NCBI RefSeq assembly: GCF_003944755.1
Contig: NZ_RWGU01000045.1
Location: 118,447 to 182,446, forward strand
Length of the DNA stretch: 64,000 bases
Direction of reading: 5' to 3'
DNA from: Rhodovulum robiginosum
GTDB taxonomy: Bacteria; Pseudomonadota; Alphaproteobacteria; Rhodobacterales; Rhodobacteraceae
Below, in pieces: positions 9,835-19,128 of this stretch. The stretch's first letter is position 1; the number at the start of each line of letters is the position of its first letter. The notes beneath the pieces were generated by a model. It saw nothing but the letters and a program-made list of their open reading frames with translations. It was not told the origin of the DNA and did not search any database. The position numbers and the translations under genes were made by a program.

Positions 9835-10293
9835 TCAGCCCAGCCGGGCCTTGACCATCGGCCCCACCACGGCGAAATCCATCCGTCCGGTGTATTTCTC
9901 CTTCAGCGCCCCCATCACCCGGCCCATATCGCGGATCGAGGCGGCTTCGAGGTTTTCGATCGTTTCCGAAACCGCCGCCTCGACCTCGTCGTCGCTCAGC
10001 GGGCGCGGCAGGAAGGTCTCGATCACGGCGATCTCGGCGCGTTCGCGTTCTGCAAGATCGAGCCGTCCGCCCTCTTCGTAGGCGCGGGCGCTTTCCTGGC
10101 GCTGCTTGACCATGCGCCCGAGGATCGCCAACACCTCGGCATCGCCCACACCGTCCTCGCGGCCCTCGCCCCTGAGCGCGATGTCCTTGTCCTTGATCGC
10201 AGCGTTGATCAGGCGGAGCGTGGCCAGCCGCTCGGCCTCCCTGTTTTTCATCGCATCTTTCAGCGCGGCCGCGATGCGCGTTCGCATATCCAT
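9835..10293 (-). CDS. GatB/YqeY domain protein
   Basis: A stand-alone YqeY protein of 152 residues, related to the tail domain of the amidotransferase subunit GatB. It shows the typical all-helical pattern: MRTRIAAALKDAMKNRE, RLATLRLINAAIKDKDI, ILGRMVKQRQESARAYEEGGR, then FLPRPLSDDEVEAAV and MGRVMGALKEKYTGRMD. These proteins are thought to bind RNA or assist tRNA-dependent amidation; the exact role is unproven. The start was set at the MDMRTR methionine (10293), where the family begins. It is divergent from carA across 177 bases, an arrangement often seen in alphaproteobacteria. Confidence 0.9.
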   Translation of the reverse strand: MDMRTRIAAALKDAMKNREAERLATLRLINAAIKDKDIALRGEGREDGVGDAEVLAILGRMVKQRQESARAYEEGGRLDLAERERAEIAVIETFLPRPLSDDEVEAAVSETIENLEAASIRDMGRVMGALKEKYTGRMDFAVVGPMVKARLG

Positions 10294-10470
10294 CCGGTCA
10301 TCATCCCTTGAGTCCCGAGACGTCGGACCATAACGCCGCAGCGCAGCAGAGGCAACCGGGCACGATGGATACAAGCTTTTGTTTTAATTGCAAAAGTCAA
10401 TTTGCCTCGGCCCTTGCCTATGGCCCCCGCACACCATATTGTCCCGCCGATCCCCACAATGGAGTGCGCC

Positions 10471-11622
10471 ATGCCAGCCGCCCAGCCCCGCCCGACCGCC
10501 TGCCTGACGCTCGCCGACGGCACCGTGTTCTACGGCCAAGGCTTCGGCGCGACCGGCGAGACCGTGGCCGAGCTGTGCTTCAACACCGCGATGACCGGTT
10601 ATCAGGAGATCATGACCGACCCCTCCTATGCGGGGCAGGTGGTGACCTTCACCTTTCCCCATGTGGGCAATGTCGGCGTCAACCCCGAGGATGACGAAAC
10701 AGCCGAGCCCGTGGCCGCCGGCATGGTTGTGAAATGGGACCCGACCGAGCCGTCGAACTGGCGCGCCGCCGAGCCCTTGTGGGATTGGCTGGCCAAGCGC
10801 GGGCGGATCGGCATCGGCGGGCTCGACACCCGCCGCCTGACCCGCGCGATCCGCCAGCAGGGCGCGCCCCACGTGGCGCTGGCCCACGATCCCGAGGGAA
10901 AGTTCGACGTCGAGCGTCTGGTGGCGAAGGCGCGCGGCTTTTGCGGGCTCGAGGGGCTCGACCTCGCCCGCGAGGTCACCTGCGCCCAAAGCTATCGCTG
11001 GGACGAGATGCGCTGGGCCTGGCCAGAGGGCTACACCCGGCGCGACGGTGCGGGCCGGCGCGTCGTCGCCATCGACTATGGGGCAAAACGCAACATCCTG
11101 CGCTGCCTCGCCTCGGCGGGTTGCGAAGTGACCGTTCTGCCGGCCACCGCCACGGCCGAGGACGTGCTGGCGCTGAACCCCGAGGGCGTGTTCCTGTCGA
11201 ACGGGCCGGGCGACCCGGCAGCGACCGGCGCGTATGCGGTGCCGATGATCCGCGAGGTGCTGGCGCGCGATCTGCCCGTCTTCGGCATCTGCCTCGGCCA
11301 TCAGATGCTGGCCCTCGCCCTGGGGGCCACGACGATCAAGATGAACCACGGCCACCACGGCGCCAACCACCCGGTCAAGGACCTGGAGACCGGCAAGGTC
11401 GAGATCACCAGCATGAACCACGGCTTCACCGTTGACAGCCAGACCCTGCCCGAAGGCGTGGTGGAAACCCACGTCTCGCTCTTCGATGGGTCGAACTGCG
11501 GCATCCGCCTTGCAGACCGCCCGGTCTTTTCGGTCCAATACCACCCCGAGGCCAGCCCCGGCCCGCAAGACAGCTATTACCTGTTCGAGCGCTTCGCGGC
11601 GGCGATGAACGCCCGCGCGTAA
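10471..11622 (+). CDS. carA: Carbamoyl-phosphate synthase, small (glutaminase) subunit
   Basis: It hydrolyses glutamine and passes ammonia to CarB for carbamoyl phosphate, feeding arginine and pyrimidine synthesis. It has 383 residues. The N-terminal CPSase small domain starts CLTLADGTVFYGQGFG. The C-terminal class I amidotransferase has the triad Cys274 (FGICLGHQ), His358 and Glu360 (QYHPEASPGP). The ATG at 10471 has GGAG six bases before it. carB is not adjacent, so the two subunits are encoded apart, which is common in this group. A CTTTTG/CAAAAG inverted repeat at 10376-10396 lies upstream in the shared intergenic region. Confidence 0.97.
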   Translation: MPAAQPRPTACLTLADGTVFYGQGFGATGETVAELCFNTAMTGYQEIMTDPSYAGQVVTFTFPHVGNVGVNPEDDETAEPVAAGMVVKWDPTEPSNWRAAEPLWDWLAKRGRIGIGGLDTRRLTRAIRQQGAPHVALAHDPEGKFDVERLVAKARGFCGLEGLDLAREVTCAQSYRWDEMRWAWPEGYTRRDGAGRRVVAIDYGAKRNILRCLASAGCEVTVLPATATAEDVLALNPEGVFLSNGPGDPAATGAYAVPMIREVLARDLPVFGICLGHQMLALALGATTIKMNHGHHGANHPVKDLETGKVEITSMNHGFTVDSQTLPEGVVETHVSLFDGSNCGIRLADRPVFSVQYHPEASPGPQDSYYLFERFAAAMNARA

Positions 11623-11691
11623 GGCGCGGTTAACCTTGCATTAACCAAGCTGGCGACAGGCTGAAGAGGTTCAGCCGGATACCGCCTTGCC

Positions 11692-13596
11692 ATGCTGTCT
11701 TCCGATCCAAGACCTGCCGCCGCGCCGCGCGCGGCCCCCGCGCCGGCCATGGGGCTCGGCCATGCGCTGCTGGCACAGGGCGCACTCGACAGCGCCACGC
11801 TGCGCCGGGCCGAACGGCTGGCGCGCCGGCGCCGGCTTGGGCTGGGCGACCTGCTGGTCCGGCGCGGGACGGTGCGCCGCGCGCAGGTACTGGCCGCCGA
11901 GGCGATGCGCCACGGCGCGCGCGCGGTCGATCTTGAGGCGGCACCGCCCGACCCGCGCCTCGTGGCCCGTCTCGGCGCGGCCCGCTGCCTGCACGAGGGT
12001 GCGGTCCCCTGGCGGGCCATGGGCGGCGCCACGGTGATCGCCACCAGCCAGCCCGACCGGTTCGCTGCGTTCTGCGCCGATCTGCCGGCGTCCTTTGGCC
12101 TGCCGATCATGGCGCTCACCGACCGGGCCGGCGTCGATGCCGCGGTCGGCCGGGCGGCGCGGCGCCGGCTGACCCTGGCCGCCGCCAACCGCACCCCCGG
12201 GCCCGAAAGCTGCCGCTTCTGGTATGCGCGCGGGCCGCGCCGGGCGATGGCGCTGGGCGTTCTGGGCCTCGCAGCGGCGATACTGGCCGCCCCGGCACCG
12301 GTGCTGTCGGCGCTGACGCTCTGGGCTGCCTTCACGCTGCTGCTGGGCAGCGTGCTGAAACTGGCGGCCCTCGCGGCCGGGCCGGGCAGGCCGCCGCCGC
12401 CCGCCCCACCCCCCGCCATCCCCTCGATCGCACCGGTGCCGGTGGTGTCGCTCATGGTCCCGCTGTTCCATGAGACCGGCATGACCGGGCGGCTGCTGGC
12501 GCGGCTCGGCCGGCTCGACTACCCGCGCGAGTTGCTGGATATCTGCCTGATCGTCGAAGAGGACGACACCGCCACCCAGGCCGAGCTGGCCGCGGCGGAC
12601 CTGCCGCCCTTCATGCGGGTGATCGTCGTGCCCGACGCCCCGCCAAAGACCAAGCCCCGCGCGATGAATTACGCGCTGGCGTTCTGCCGGGGCAGCATCA
12701 TCGGTATCTACGACGCCGAGGACGCCCCGGATCCGGGCCAGATCCGGGCCGTCGTGCGCCAGTTCCGCCGCGCCGACCCGCAGGTGGCCTGCCTTCAGGG
12801 TGTGCTGGATTTCTACAACCACGGCGCCAACTGGATCTCGCGCTGCTTCACCGTGGAGTATGCCGGCTGGTTTCGCGTGGTGCTGCCCGGGCTCGCGCGG
12901 CTTGGCCTCGCCCTGCCGCTGGGCGGCACGACGGTGTTTTTCCGCCGTACCGCGCTAGAGGCCGTCGGCGGCTGGGACGCCCACAACGTGACCGAGGATG
13001 CCGACCTGGGCCTCCGGCTCGCCCGGCACGGCTATCGCACCGAGATGGTTCAGACCGTCACCCTGGAAGAGGCCAATTGCGCCGCCTGGCCCTGGGTGCG
13101 CCAGCGGTCGCGCTGGCTGAAAGGCTACGCGATGACCTGGACCACGCTGATGCGCGATCCCCGCCTGTTGTGGCGCCAGCTCGGGCCGTGGCGGTTCTTC
13201 GGCGCGCAGGTGCTTTTTCTCGGCACCCTGTCGCAATTCCTGCTGATGCCGCTCTTGTGGTCGTTCTGGCTGATCCTGCTGGATCTGCCGCATCCGCTGG
13301 CGGGGGTGCTGGGCGGGCCCGTGATGTCAGCGCTCTGCCTACTATTCGTCGCCTCCGAGGCGATCAATATCGCCGTGGGCGTGGCGGGCCTCAGGCGCGC
13401 GGGCCGGCCCGGCCTGATCCCCTGGGTGCCGACGCTGCATTTCTATTTCCCGATGGCGGCGCTGGCCAGCTACAAGGCGCTGTTCGAGATCGCCAGCAAG
13501 CCGTTTTTCTGGGACAAGACGCGGCATGGCCACCTGTCGCCGCTCGGCCAAGCCGACGCTATGGCAGAGCCGGCGATGGCCCGCGCGGCGGAATAG
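11692..13596 (+). CDS. Membrane glycosyltransferase family 2 with N-terminal MshEN-like domain
   Basis: A 634-residue inner-membrane glycosyltransferase of the BcsA/NfrB type. Residues about 20-150 resemble the GspE/MshE N-terminal domain, with two tandem motifs (GLGHALLAQGALDSATL and GLGDLLVRRGTVRRAQV). Two membrane segments follow (about 185-225). The GT-A domain has VSLMVPLFHE, DAEDAPDP as the DxD region, VTEDADLG and the QRSRWLKG acceptor motif. Three or four C-terminal membrane segments complete it. It should polymerise or transfer a sugar at the membrane. MshEN domains can bind cyclic di-GMP, so allosteric control is a reasonable inference. The sugar and product are unknown. It stands alone, with no synthase partner nearby. 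Confidence 0.85.
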   Translation: MLSSDPRPAAAPRAAPAPAMGLGHALLAQGALDSATLRRAERLARRRRLGLGDLLVRRGTVRRAQVLAAEAMRHGARAVDLEAAPPDPRLVARLGAARCLHEGAVPWRAMGGATVIATSQPDRFAAFCADLPASFGLPIMALTDRAGVDAAVGRAARRRLTLAAANRTPGPESCRFWYARGPRRAMALGVLGLAAAILAAPAPVLSALTLWAAFTLLLGSVLKLAALAAGPGRPPPPAPPPAIPSIAPVPVVSLMVPLFHETGMTGRLLARLGRLDYPRELLDICLIVEEDDTATQAELAAADLPPFMRVIVVPDAPPKTKPRAMNYALAFCRGSIIGIYDAEDAPDPGQIRAVVRQFRRADPQVACLQGVLDFYNHGANWISRCFTVEYAGWFRVVLPGLARLGLALPLGGTTVFFRRTALEAVGGWDAHNVTEDADLGLRLARHGYRTEMVQTVTLEEANCAAWPWVRQRSRWLKGYAMTWTTLMRDPRLLWRQLGPWRFFGAQVLFLGTLSQFLLMPLLWSFWLILLDLPHPLAGVLGGPVMSALCLLFVASEAINIAVGVAGLRRAGRPGLIPWVPTLHFYFPMAALASYKALFEIASKPFFWDKTRHGHLSPLGQADAMAEPAMARAAE

Positions 13597-13602
13597 CCGG
13601 CC

Positions 13603-14256
13603 TCAGACCTGGTCGGCGTAATCGGCCGCGTCCAGCCTCAGCCGCGTCTCGAAAGCGATGGAGATGTGGGATTTCAACGCCTTGTAGGCGGCATCCCCGT
13701 CGCGCGCCTCGATCGCGGCGACAATGGCGTCATGCTCGGCCAGCGCGTTCTCGCCGCGCCCTTCGGCGGCGAGCGAGGTGGTAGCCATCAGCGCCATCGT
13801 GCGGTGCACGAGGTCGAGCTGCTGCACCAGGTAGCGGTTGTGCGACGCGAGGTGGACCTGCTTGTGAAACCGCCGGTTGGCGCGGGCCAGGGCCGTGGGG
13901 TCGGTCAGATAGGCGCGGTCTTCCTCGACCATCGCGCGCAGCACGCGGATTTCCTCGTCCGTTGCGTGGCGGGCGGCAAGCCGCGCGGCCAGCCCCTCCA
14001 GCTCGCTGCGCACGACGTAGAGTTCGGCCATCTGGTCATGGGTCAACGAGGCCACGATCAGGCTGCGCCCGTCGCGGCTGAGCAGCGATTGCGTCTCCAG
14101 CCGTTGCAGCGCCTCGCGGATAGGGGTACGCGAGACGCCGAAACGCTCGGCCAGTTCGCTTTCCACCAGACGGTCGCCGGGGCCGTAGGTGCCCATGTCG
14201 ATCGCCTCAAGTATCAGGTCGTAAGCGTCCTTGTGGCCGGACTTGAGGTCTTTCAT
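13603..14256 (-). CDS. GntR-family transcriptional regulator (FadR/FCD subfamily)
   Basis: A DNA-binding regulator of 217 residues. The N-terminal winged helix (about 10-70) has the GDRLVESELAERFGVSRTPIREALQRLE signature, seen here as ELAERFGVSRTPIREAL. The C-terminal FCD ligand domain (about 75-205) has ELYVVRSELEGLAARLAA, FHKQVHLASHN and EHDAIVAAIEARD, whose Asp/His residues usually hold a metal and an organic acid. The start at 14256 was chosen because GGAG lies six bases upstream. A possible self-operator, TGGTCTACA, lies at 14275-14283. No metabolic neighbour identifies its ligand. Confidence 0.9.
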   Translation of the reverse strand: MKDLKSGHKDAYDLILEAIDMGTYGPGDRLVESELAERFGVSRTPIREALQRLETQSLLSRDGRSLIVASLTHDQMAELYVVRSELEGLAARLAARHATDEEIRVLRAMVEEDRAYLTDPTALARANRRFHKQVHLASHNRYLVQQLDLVHRTMALMATTSLAAEGRGENALAEHDAIVAAIEARDGDAAYKALKSHISIAFETRLRLDAADYADQV

Positions 14257-14356
14257 CGGTGGCTCCTGCATACGATGGTCTACATTAGGGCGCCGGCGCG
14301 CAGCGAATCAAGCCCGATGCATTGATCCCATTGCCGCAGGGCGCTACCTGCTCTCC

Positions 14357-15022
14357 ATGGTTTCCCGCTATTTCAGCCATGTGCGGGCGTGGGTGTTCGA
14401 TCTCGACAACACGCTTTACCCGCCCGAAGCCCGGCTCTTCGACCAGATCGAGGTCCGGATGACCGCCTTCGTGATGGAGGCGCTGTCGGTCGACGCGGCC
14501 GAGGCCGACCGGCTGCGCAAACATTACTGGGCCAAGTACGGCACCACGCTGGCCGGGCTGATGGAGGTCCACGGGGTCGACCCGGGCCCCTATCTGCACA
14601 AGGTGCACGACATTTCACTCGACCGGCTTACCCCCGACTCGGAGCTGCGCGCGCGCATCGCCGACTTGCCCGGGCGGCGCATCGTCTACACCAACGGCAC
14701 CGCCGAGTACGCCGCAAGGGTGGTCGAAGCGCGCGGCCTGTCCGGCGTGTTCGACGCGCTCTACGGTGTGGAAGAGGCCGGTTTCCGACCCAAGCCCGAG
14801 CGCGCGGCCTTCGAATCGGTCTTTGCAGCAGATGGGCTGTCGCCGGCCCAAGCGGCGATGTTCGAGGACGACCCGCGCAACCTTGCCGCGCCTCACGACA
14901 TGGGGATGCGCACGGTGCATGTTGCGCCCGCCCCCGAGACGGCGCCGCATATTCACCACCACACACCCGATCTCGCGGGGTTTCTGGCCGGTCTGGATGG
15001 CCGGCACGGCGGCGGCGCTTAG
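14357..15022 (+). CDS. HAD-family pyrimidine 5'-nucleotidase type phosphatase
   Basis: A cytoplasmic HAD phosphatase of 221 residues. Motif I is WVFDLDNTLYPPEARLFDQIE, seen as FDLDNTLYPP. Motif II is RIVYTNGT, motif III carries the lysine of RPKPERAAF, and motif IV is FEDDPRNLAAP. The extended YPP/L after the first motif is typical of the SDT1/PYRI type that dephosphorylates UMP and CMP. The ATG at 14357 fits the conserved start MVSRYFSHVRAWVFD. The gene is divergent from the GntR regulator. Substrate choice is inferred from family resemblance. Confidence 0.88.
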   Translation: MVSRYFSHVRAWVFDLDNTLYPPEARLFDQIEVRMTAFVMEALSVDAAEADRLRKHYWAKYGTTLAGLMEVHGVDPGPYLHKVHDISLDRLTPDSELRARIADLPGRRIVYTNGTAEYAARVVEARGLSGVFDALYGVEEAGFRPKPERAAFESVFAADGLSPAQAAMFEDDPRNLAAPHDMGMRTVHVAPAPETAPHIHHHTPDLAGFLAGLDGRHGGGA

Positions 15023-15026
15023 GTGT

Positions 15027-15062
15027 ATGCGACATCCTGCCGCATTTTACCAAATGTCGCAT
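15027..15062. promoter_or_regulatory. Perfect 9-bp palindrome, possible PrrA/RegA-type site
   Basis: ATGCGACAT (15027-15035) and ATGTCGCAT (15054-15062) form an inverted repeat with an 18-base spacer. Within it GCGAC-N5-GCCGC (15029-15043) matches the GCGNC-Nx-GNCGC pattern reported for the redox regulator PrrA/RegA. It stands 34 bases before the 81-residue membrane protein gene. As RNA it could also form a terminator for the preceding gene. Confidence 0.4.
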
Positions 15063-15095
15063 GCGTCTTAATGGCGCGGCACAAGGGAGACATTC

Positions 15096-15341
15096 ATGTA
15101 TTCGAATACCATCGAGCAGCAATCGGCAGACCTCAACCGCACCGGCGTGGGCCGCACCGTTTCACGCGCGATCAACGCGGTTCGCACCGAAGAGCATCTT
15201 TGGATCTGGCTGGCCCTTGCCGTGCTCGTCGCGCTCTGGGCGCTTTCCATCGCGACCTGGGGCATCCCGGGCCTCTACATACCCGCGGTGGTTGCAGTGC
15301 CGGTGATCATGTTCACGCTTCTCCTGATCACCCGGGGATGA
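15096..15341 (+). CDS. Small two-segment membrane protein, unknown function
   Basis: A protein of 81 residues, not assigned to a family. A polar N-terminus of about 33 residues (NTIEQQSADLNRTGVGRTVSRAINAVRTEE) precedes two hydrophobic segments (about 35-53 and 58-78), ending ITRG. An AAGGGAGA ribosome site stands before the ATG. The palindrome at 15027-15062 lies in its promoter region. The good ribosome site and clean membrane topology support a real gene. It may be an inner-membrane accessory protein. Confidence 0.75.
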   Translation: MYSNTIEQQSADLNRTGVGRTVSRAINAVRTEEHLWIWLALAVLVALWALSIATWGIPGLYIPAVVAVPVIMFTLLLITRG

Positions 15342-15402
15342 CAGCTTGCCGCTTTGACCGGAGCCGACTATCGCCTAACTCTGGTCAAAGAGGGGCCCGG
15401 AC

Positions 15403-16614
15403 ATGACCCGAGAAAGCACCGACATCCTGATTTCCGGCGGCGGCGTTGCAGGTTTGACTGCGGCCGCCGCCTTTGGCTCGGCCGGCTTCTCGGTCATCTG
15501 CGTCGATCCCGCCCCGCCGGTCACCTGCGAAAAGGAAGAAGGCGCCGACCTCCGGACCACCGCCTTCCTTCAACCCTCCAAGCCCGTGCTCGAAGCGGCC
15601 GGCCTTTGGGCAAGGCTTGCGCCCTATGCCACCGACCTGCAGGTGATGCGCATCGTCGATGCCGGCGGCAAGACCCCGGCGCCGCGGCTGACCAAGGATT
15701 TCGACGCCTCCGACATCTCGGACGACCCCTTTGGCTGGAACCTGCCCAACTGGCTTTTGCGCCGCGAGATGGTCGCGCGGCTGGACGAGCTGCCCAACGT
15801 CACCTTCCGCCCCGGCGTCGCGACAAGCGGCGTGATCACCCGCGAGCGCGAGGCGCTGGTCACGCTGTCGGACGGCACTGGCGTCGCGGCCCGCCTGCTG
15901 ATCGCCGCCGACGGGCGCAATTCTCCGGTGCGCGAGGCGCTGGGCATCAAGGCGCGCACCATCCGCTATGGGCAAAAGGCGCTGGCCTTCGCCGTCACCC
16001 ACGAAGTGGCGCACCAGAACGTCTCGACCGAAATCCACCGCTCGGGCGGGCCGTTTACCCTGGTTCCCTTGCCCGACCGCGACGGCAAGCCTTGCTCGGC
16101 CATCGTGTGGATGGAAACCGGACCCAGGGCGCTGCACCTCGCCGCCCTGCCCGAGGCGCAGTTCAACGCCGAGATGACCGCCCGCTCGGGCGCGCTGCTT
16201 GGCCCCCTGATGCTGGCATCGCGCCGAAGCGTCTGGCCGATCATCAGCCAGATCGCCGAGCGGTTTTCCGGCGAGCGCACCGCACTGATTGCCGAGGCCG
16301 CGCATGTTGTGCCGCCGATCGGCGCACAGGGGCTGAACATGAGCCTGGCCGATATTCACGTGCTGCTCGACCTCGCCCGGGCCGACCCCGAGGGCCTCGG
16401 CAGCCGGCGGATGCTGGAAACCTATCACCGCCGGCGCTGGCCCGAGGTGCAGGCCCGCGTGGCCGGCATCGACATGCTCAACCGCGCCTCGATGCGCGGC
16501 GAACGCATCCTGCGCGACCTGCGCGCCGCGGCAATCACGGTGCTTTATTCGGTGGGTCCTGTGCGCAAGACGCTGATGCGGGCAGGTCTCGGGGCGCGCG
16601 GCAGCCGCCCGTAG
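15403..16614 (+). CDS. UbiH/UbiF-family FAD-dependent hydroxylase (ubiquinone synthesis)
   Basis: A flavoprotein monooxygenase of 403 residues, probably one of the ring hydroxylases of ubiquinone synthesis. The Rossmann ADP-binding motif is DILISGGGVAGLTAAAAFG. The DG motif is LIAADGRNSPVRE. The third flavin motif is ALIAEAAHVVPPIGAQGLNM, where the usual Gly-Asp before AAH reads Ala-Glu. R-rich C-terminal helices follow. Alphaproteobacteria use UbiH, UbiF or the broader UbiL in different sets, and I cannot say which position this one hydroxylates. It is followed, in the opposite direction, by the tandem Lrp genes. Confidence 0.87.
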   Translation: MTRESTDILISGGGVAGLTAAAAFGSAGFSVICVDPAPPVTCEKEEGADLRTTAFLQPSKPVLEAAGLWARLAPYATDLQVMRIVDAGGKTPAPRLTKDFDASDISDDPFGWNLPNWLLRREMVARLDELPNVTFRPGVATSGVITREREALVTLSDGTGVAARLLIAADGRNSPVREALGIKARTIRYGQKALAFAVTHEVAHQNVSTEIHRSGGPFTLVPLPDRDGKPCSAIVWMETGPRALHLAALPEAQFNAEMTARSGALLGPLMLASRRSVWPIISQIAERFSGERTALIAEAAHVVPPIGAQGLNMSLADIHVLLDLARADPEGLGSRRMLETYHRRRWPEVQARVAGIDMLNRASMRGERILRDLRAAAITVLYSVGPVRKTLMRAGLGARGSRP

Positions 16615-16620
16615 CCACCC

Positions 16621-17079
16621 CTAGCCCAAGGGCCCCGGGCGCCGCTCTTCGCTCAGCAACACGTTGGCGTCGACGTCGCCCACCCCCGGCAACGTCATGA
16701 TCCGGCGCCGCAATACCCGCTCGAAATCGGCGAAATCGCGCGCCACGACCCGCAGGCGATAGTCGAACAATCCCAGCACGTGCTGCACCGTCTGCACCTC
16801 GGGGATGGCGCCCACTGCGCGCTCGAAATCATCCAGGCTGACGCGGCCCTTGGTGGCCAGCTTGACCCCCAGAAACACCGTCACGCCAAAGCCCAGCGCC
16901 TCTTTGTCCAGCACCACGCGGCGCCCGGCGATGGCGCCGGCCTCCTCCAGCCGCCGCACCCGCCGCCAGGCCGCCGGCTGCGACAGGCCCAGCCGCCGCC
17001 CCAGCGCGCCCGCGCTTTGCGTCGCGTCTTCGCTCAGGGCGCGCAGCAGCTTGCGGTCGGTCTCGTCCAGGTCGATCAC
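16621..17079 (-). CDS. Lrp/AsnC-family transcriptional regulator (second of a tandem pair)
   Basis: A regulator of 152 residues. An N-terminal winged helix (LDETDRKLLRALSEDATQSAGALGRRLGLS, then PAAWRRVRRLEEAGAI) is followed by a RAM/AsnC ligand domain (about 70-150) with VFLGVKLATKG and DYRLRVVARDFADFERVL. Such proteins form octamers that sense amino acids. The start overlaps the stop of the upstream Lrp gene by four bases, so the two are translated together. The conserved AW rather than TC before RR at the recognition helix distinguishes it from its partner. Targets are unknown. Confidence 0.92.
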   Translation of the reverse strand: MIDLDETDRKLLRALSEDATQSAGALGRRLGLSQPAAWRRVRRLEEAGAIAGRRVVLDKEALGFGVTVFLGVKLATKGRVSLDDFERAVGAIPEVQTVQHVLGLFDYRLRVVARDFADFERVLRRRIMTLPGVGDVDANVLLSEERRPGPLG

Positions 17080-17534
17080 AGCGGCAGCGCCTCGTCGGTC
17101 TTGATATCGGCCACATGCACCAGCGCCTCGAGGTCGGCGATATGCGGCAGGGTCAGGATGCGGGTGCGGAACAACTCCTGATAATGCGCCATGTCGCGGG
17201 CGAGAATGTCGAGCCGCAGATCGACCCGGCCCAGAAAGGTCTGGATCTCGGTCACTTCGGGCACCTCGCGGGCCGCGGCGATGATCTCGTCAAAGGCGCG
17301 CGGATCGGTCTTGTCGATGGTGACGCGCAGGCTGACGCGCACCGCATAGCCCAGCCGCGCCCAGTCTATCACCGCCTGCACCCCTTTCAGCACCCCCGCC
17401 GCCCGCAGTTTTTCCAGCCGCCGCCAACAGGTGGCCGGCGCCAGCCCCGCACGCTCGGCCAACTCGGCGGTGGAAATGGCCGGATCGGCCTGCAAGTGGC
17501 GCAACATGCGCCGGTCGGCGTCATCTATCTGCAT
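17076..17534 (-). CDS. Lrp/AsnC-family transcriptional regulator (first of a tandem pair)
   Basis: A regulator of 152 residues with helix-turn-helix IDDADRRMLRHLQADPAISTAELAERAGLAPATCWRRLEKL, seen in part as AGLAPATCWRRLEKLRAAG, and a RAM domain (ILARDMAHYQELFRTRILTLPHI). It is equal in length to its downstream partner but clearly diverged, which suggests an old duplication. It is divergent from ilvC across 135 bases, so control of branched-chain amino-acid synthesis by one or both is plausible but not shown. It overlaps the next gene by four bases. Confidence 0.93.
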   Translation of the reverse strand: MQIDDADRRMLRHLQADPAISTAELAERAGLAPATCWRRLEKLRAAGVLKGVQAVIDWARLGYAVRVSLRVTIDKTDPRAFDEIIAAAREVPEVTEIQTFLGRVDLRLDILARDMAHYQELFRTRILTLPHIADLEALVHVADIKTDEALPL

Positions 17535-18692
<1,158 letters not shown>

Positions 18693-18700
18693 ACATGGCT

Positions 18701-18735
18701 CGGGGCCGGCGCTATCGCCGGCCCCGACCGTTTTT
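18701..18735 (+). terminator. Intrinsic terminator of ilvC
   Basis: A perfect 11-bp stem, CGGGGCCGGCG (18701-18711) and CGCCGGCCCCG (18716-18726), with a CTAT loop. A TTTTT tract follows at 18731-18735. It starts nine bases past the ilvC stop. Confidence 0.92.
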
Positions 18736-18756
18736 CAAACTCTGCTACCACGCGCC

Positions 18757-18912
18757 TCAGCCGCGCGTGTCGGGCCCGTCCGCGGCCAGGGTGCTTTTCG
18801 GCGCGTTCGGGTCATGCATACGCTTTTCGGTTTTCTTCTTGCTCGACCAGGCGAAGGCCAGAACGGCCCCGATGGTCATCAGGCCAAGCAGCGGAATGAT
18901 CCAGACTTCCAT
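18757..18912 (-). CDS. Small single-span membrane protein, unknown function
   Basis: A protein of 51 residues. One membrane helix (WIIPLLGLMTIGAVLAFAW, about 3-21) precedes a basic SSKKKTEKR stretch and a short polar tail (HDPNAPKSTLAADGPDTRG). This gives an N-out, C-in single-span topology. AAAAAAGGAGGA is an excellent ribosome site before the ATG at 18912. The frame extends ten codons upstream, but the site argues for this start. It converges on ilvC. No family is recognised. Confidence 0.65.
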   Translation of the reverse strand: MEVWIIPLLGLMTIGAVLAFAWSSKKKTEKRMHDPNAPKSTLAADGPDTRG

Positions 18913-19128
18913 GTCGGTCCTCCTTTTTTCGTTTCGGTTCAACAGATCAACGCCCGCACCCCGTGCATGGTTTCCATCACGTATGAGTGAGGATGACCGC
19001 CGCGGCGGATATCGGCCCCGCAGACCTGCCCCTGGTAGCCGCGCTTGGCCTTGCCCCGCGGCGGTACGCTTGACCGCGCACCCGCCGGTCGGTACGCGTT
19101 GCGAGGGTCAGCGATTTCGGACGAGCCC

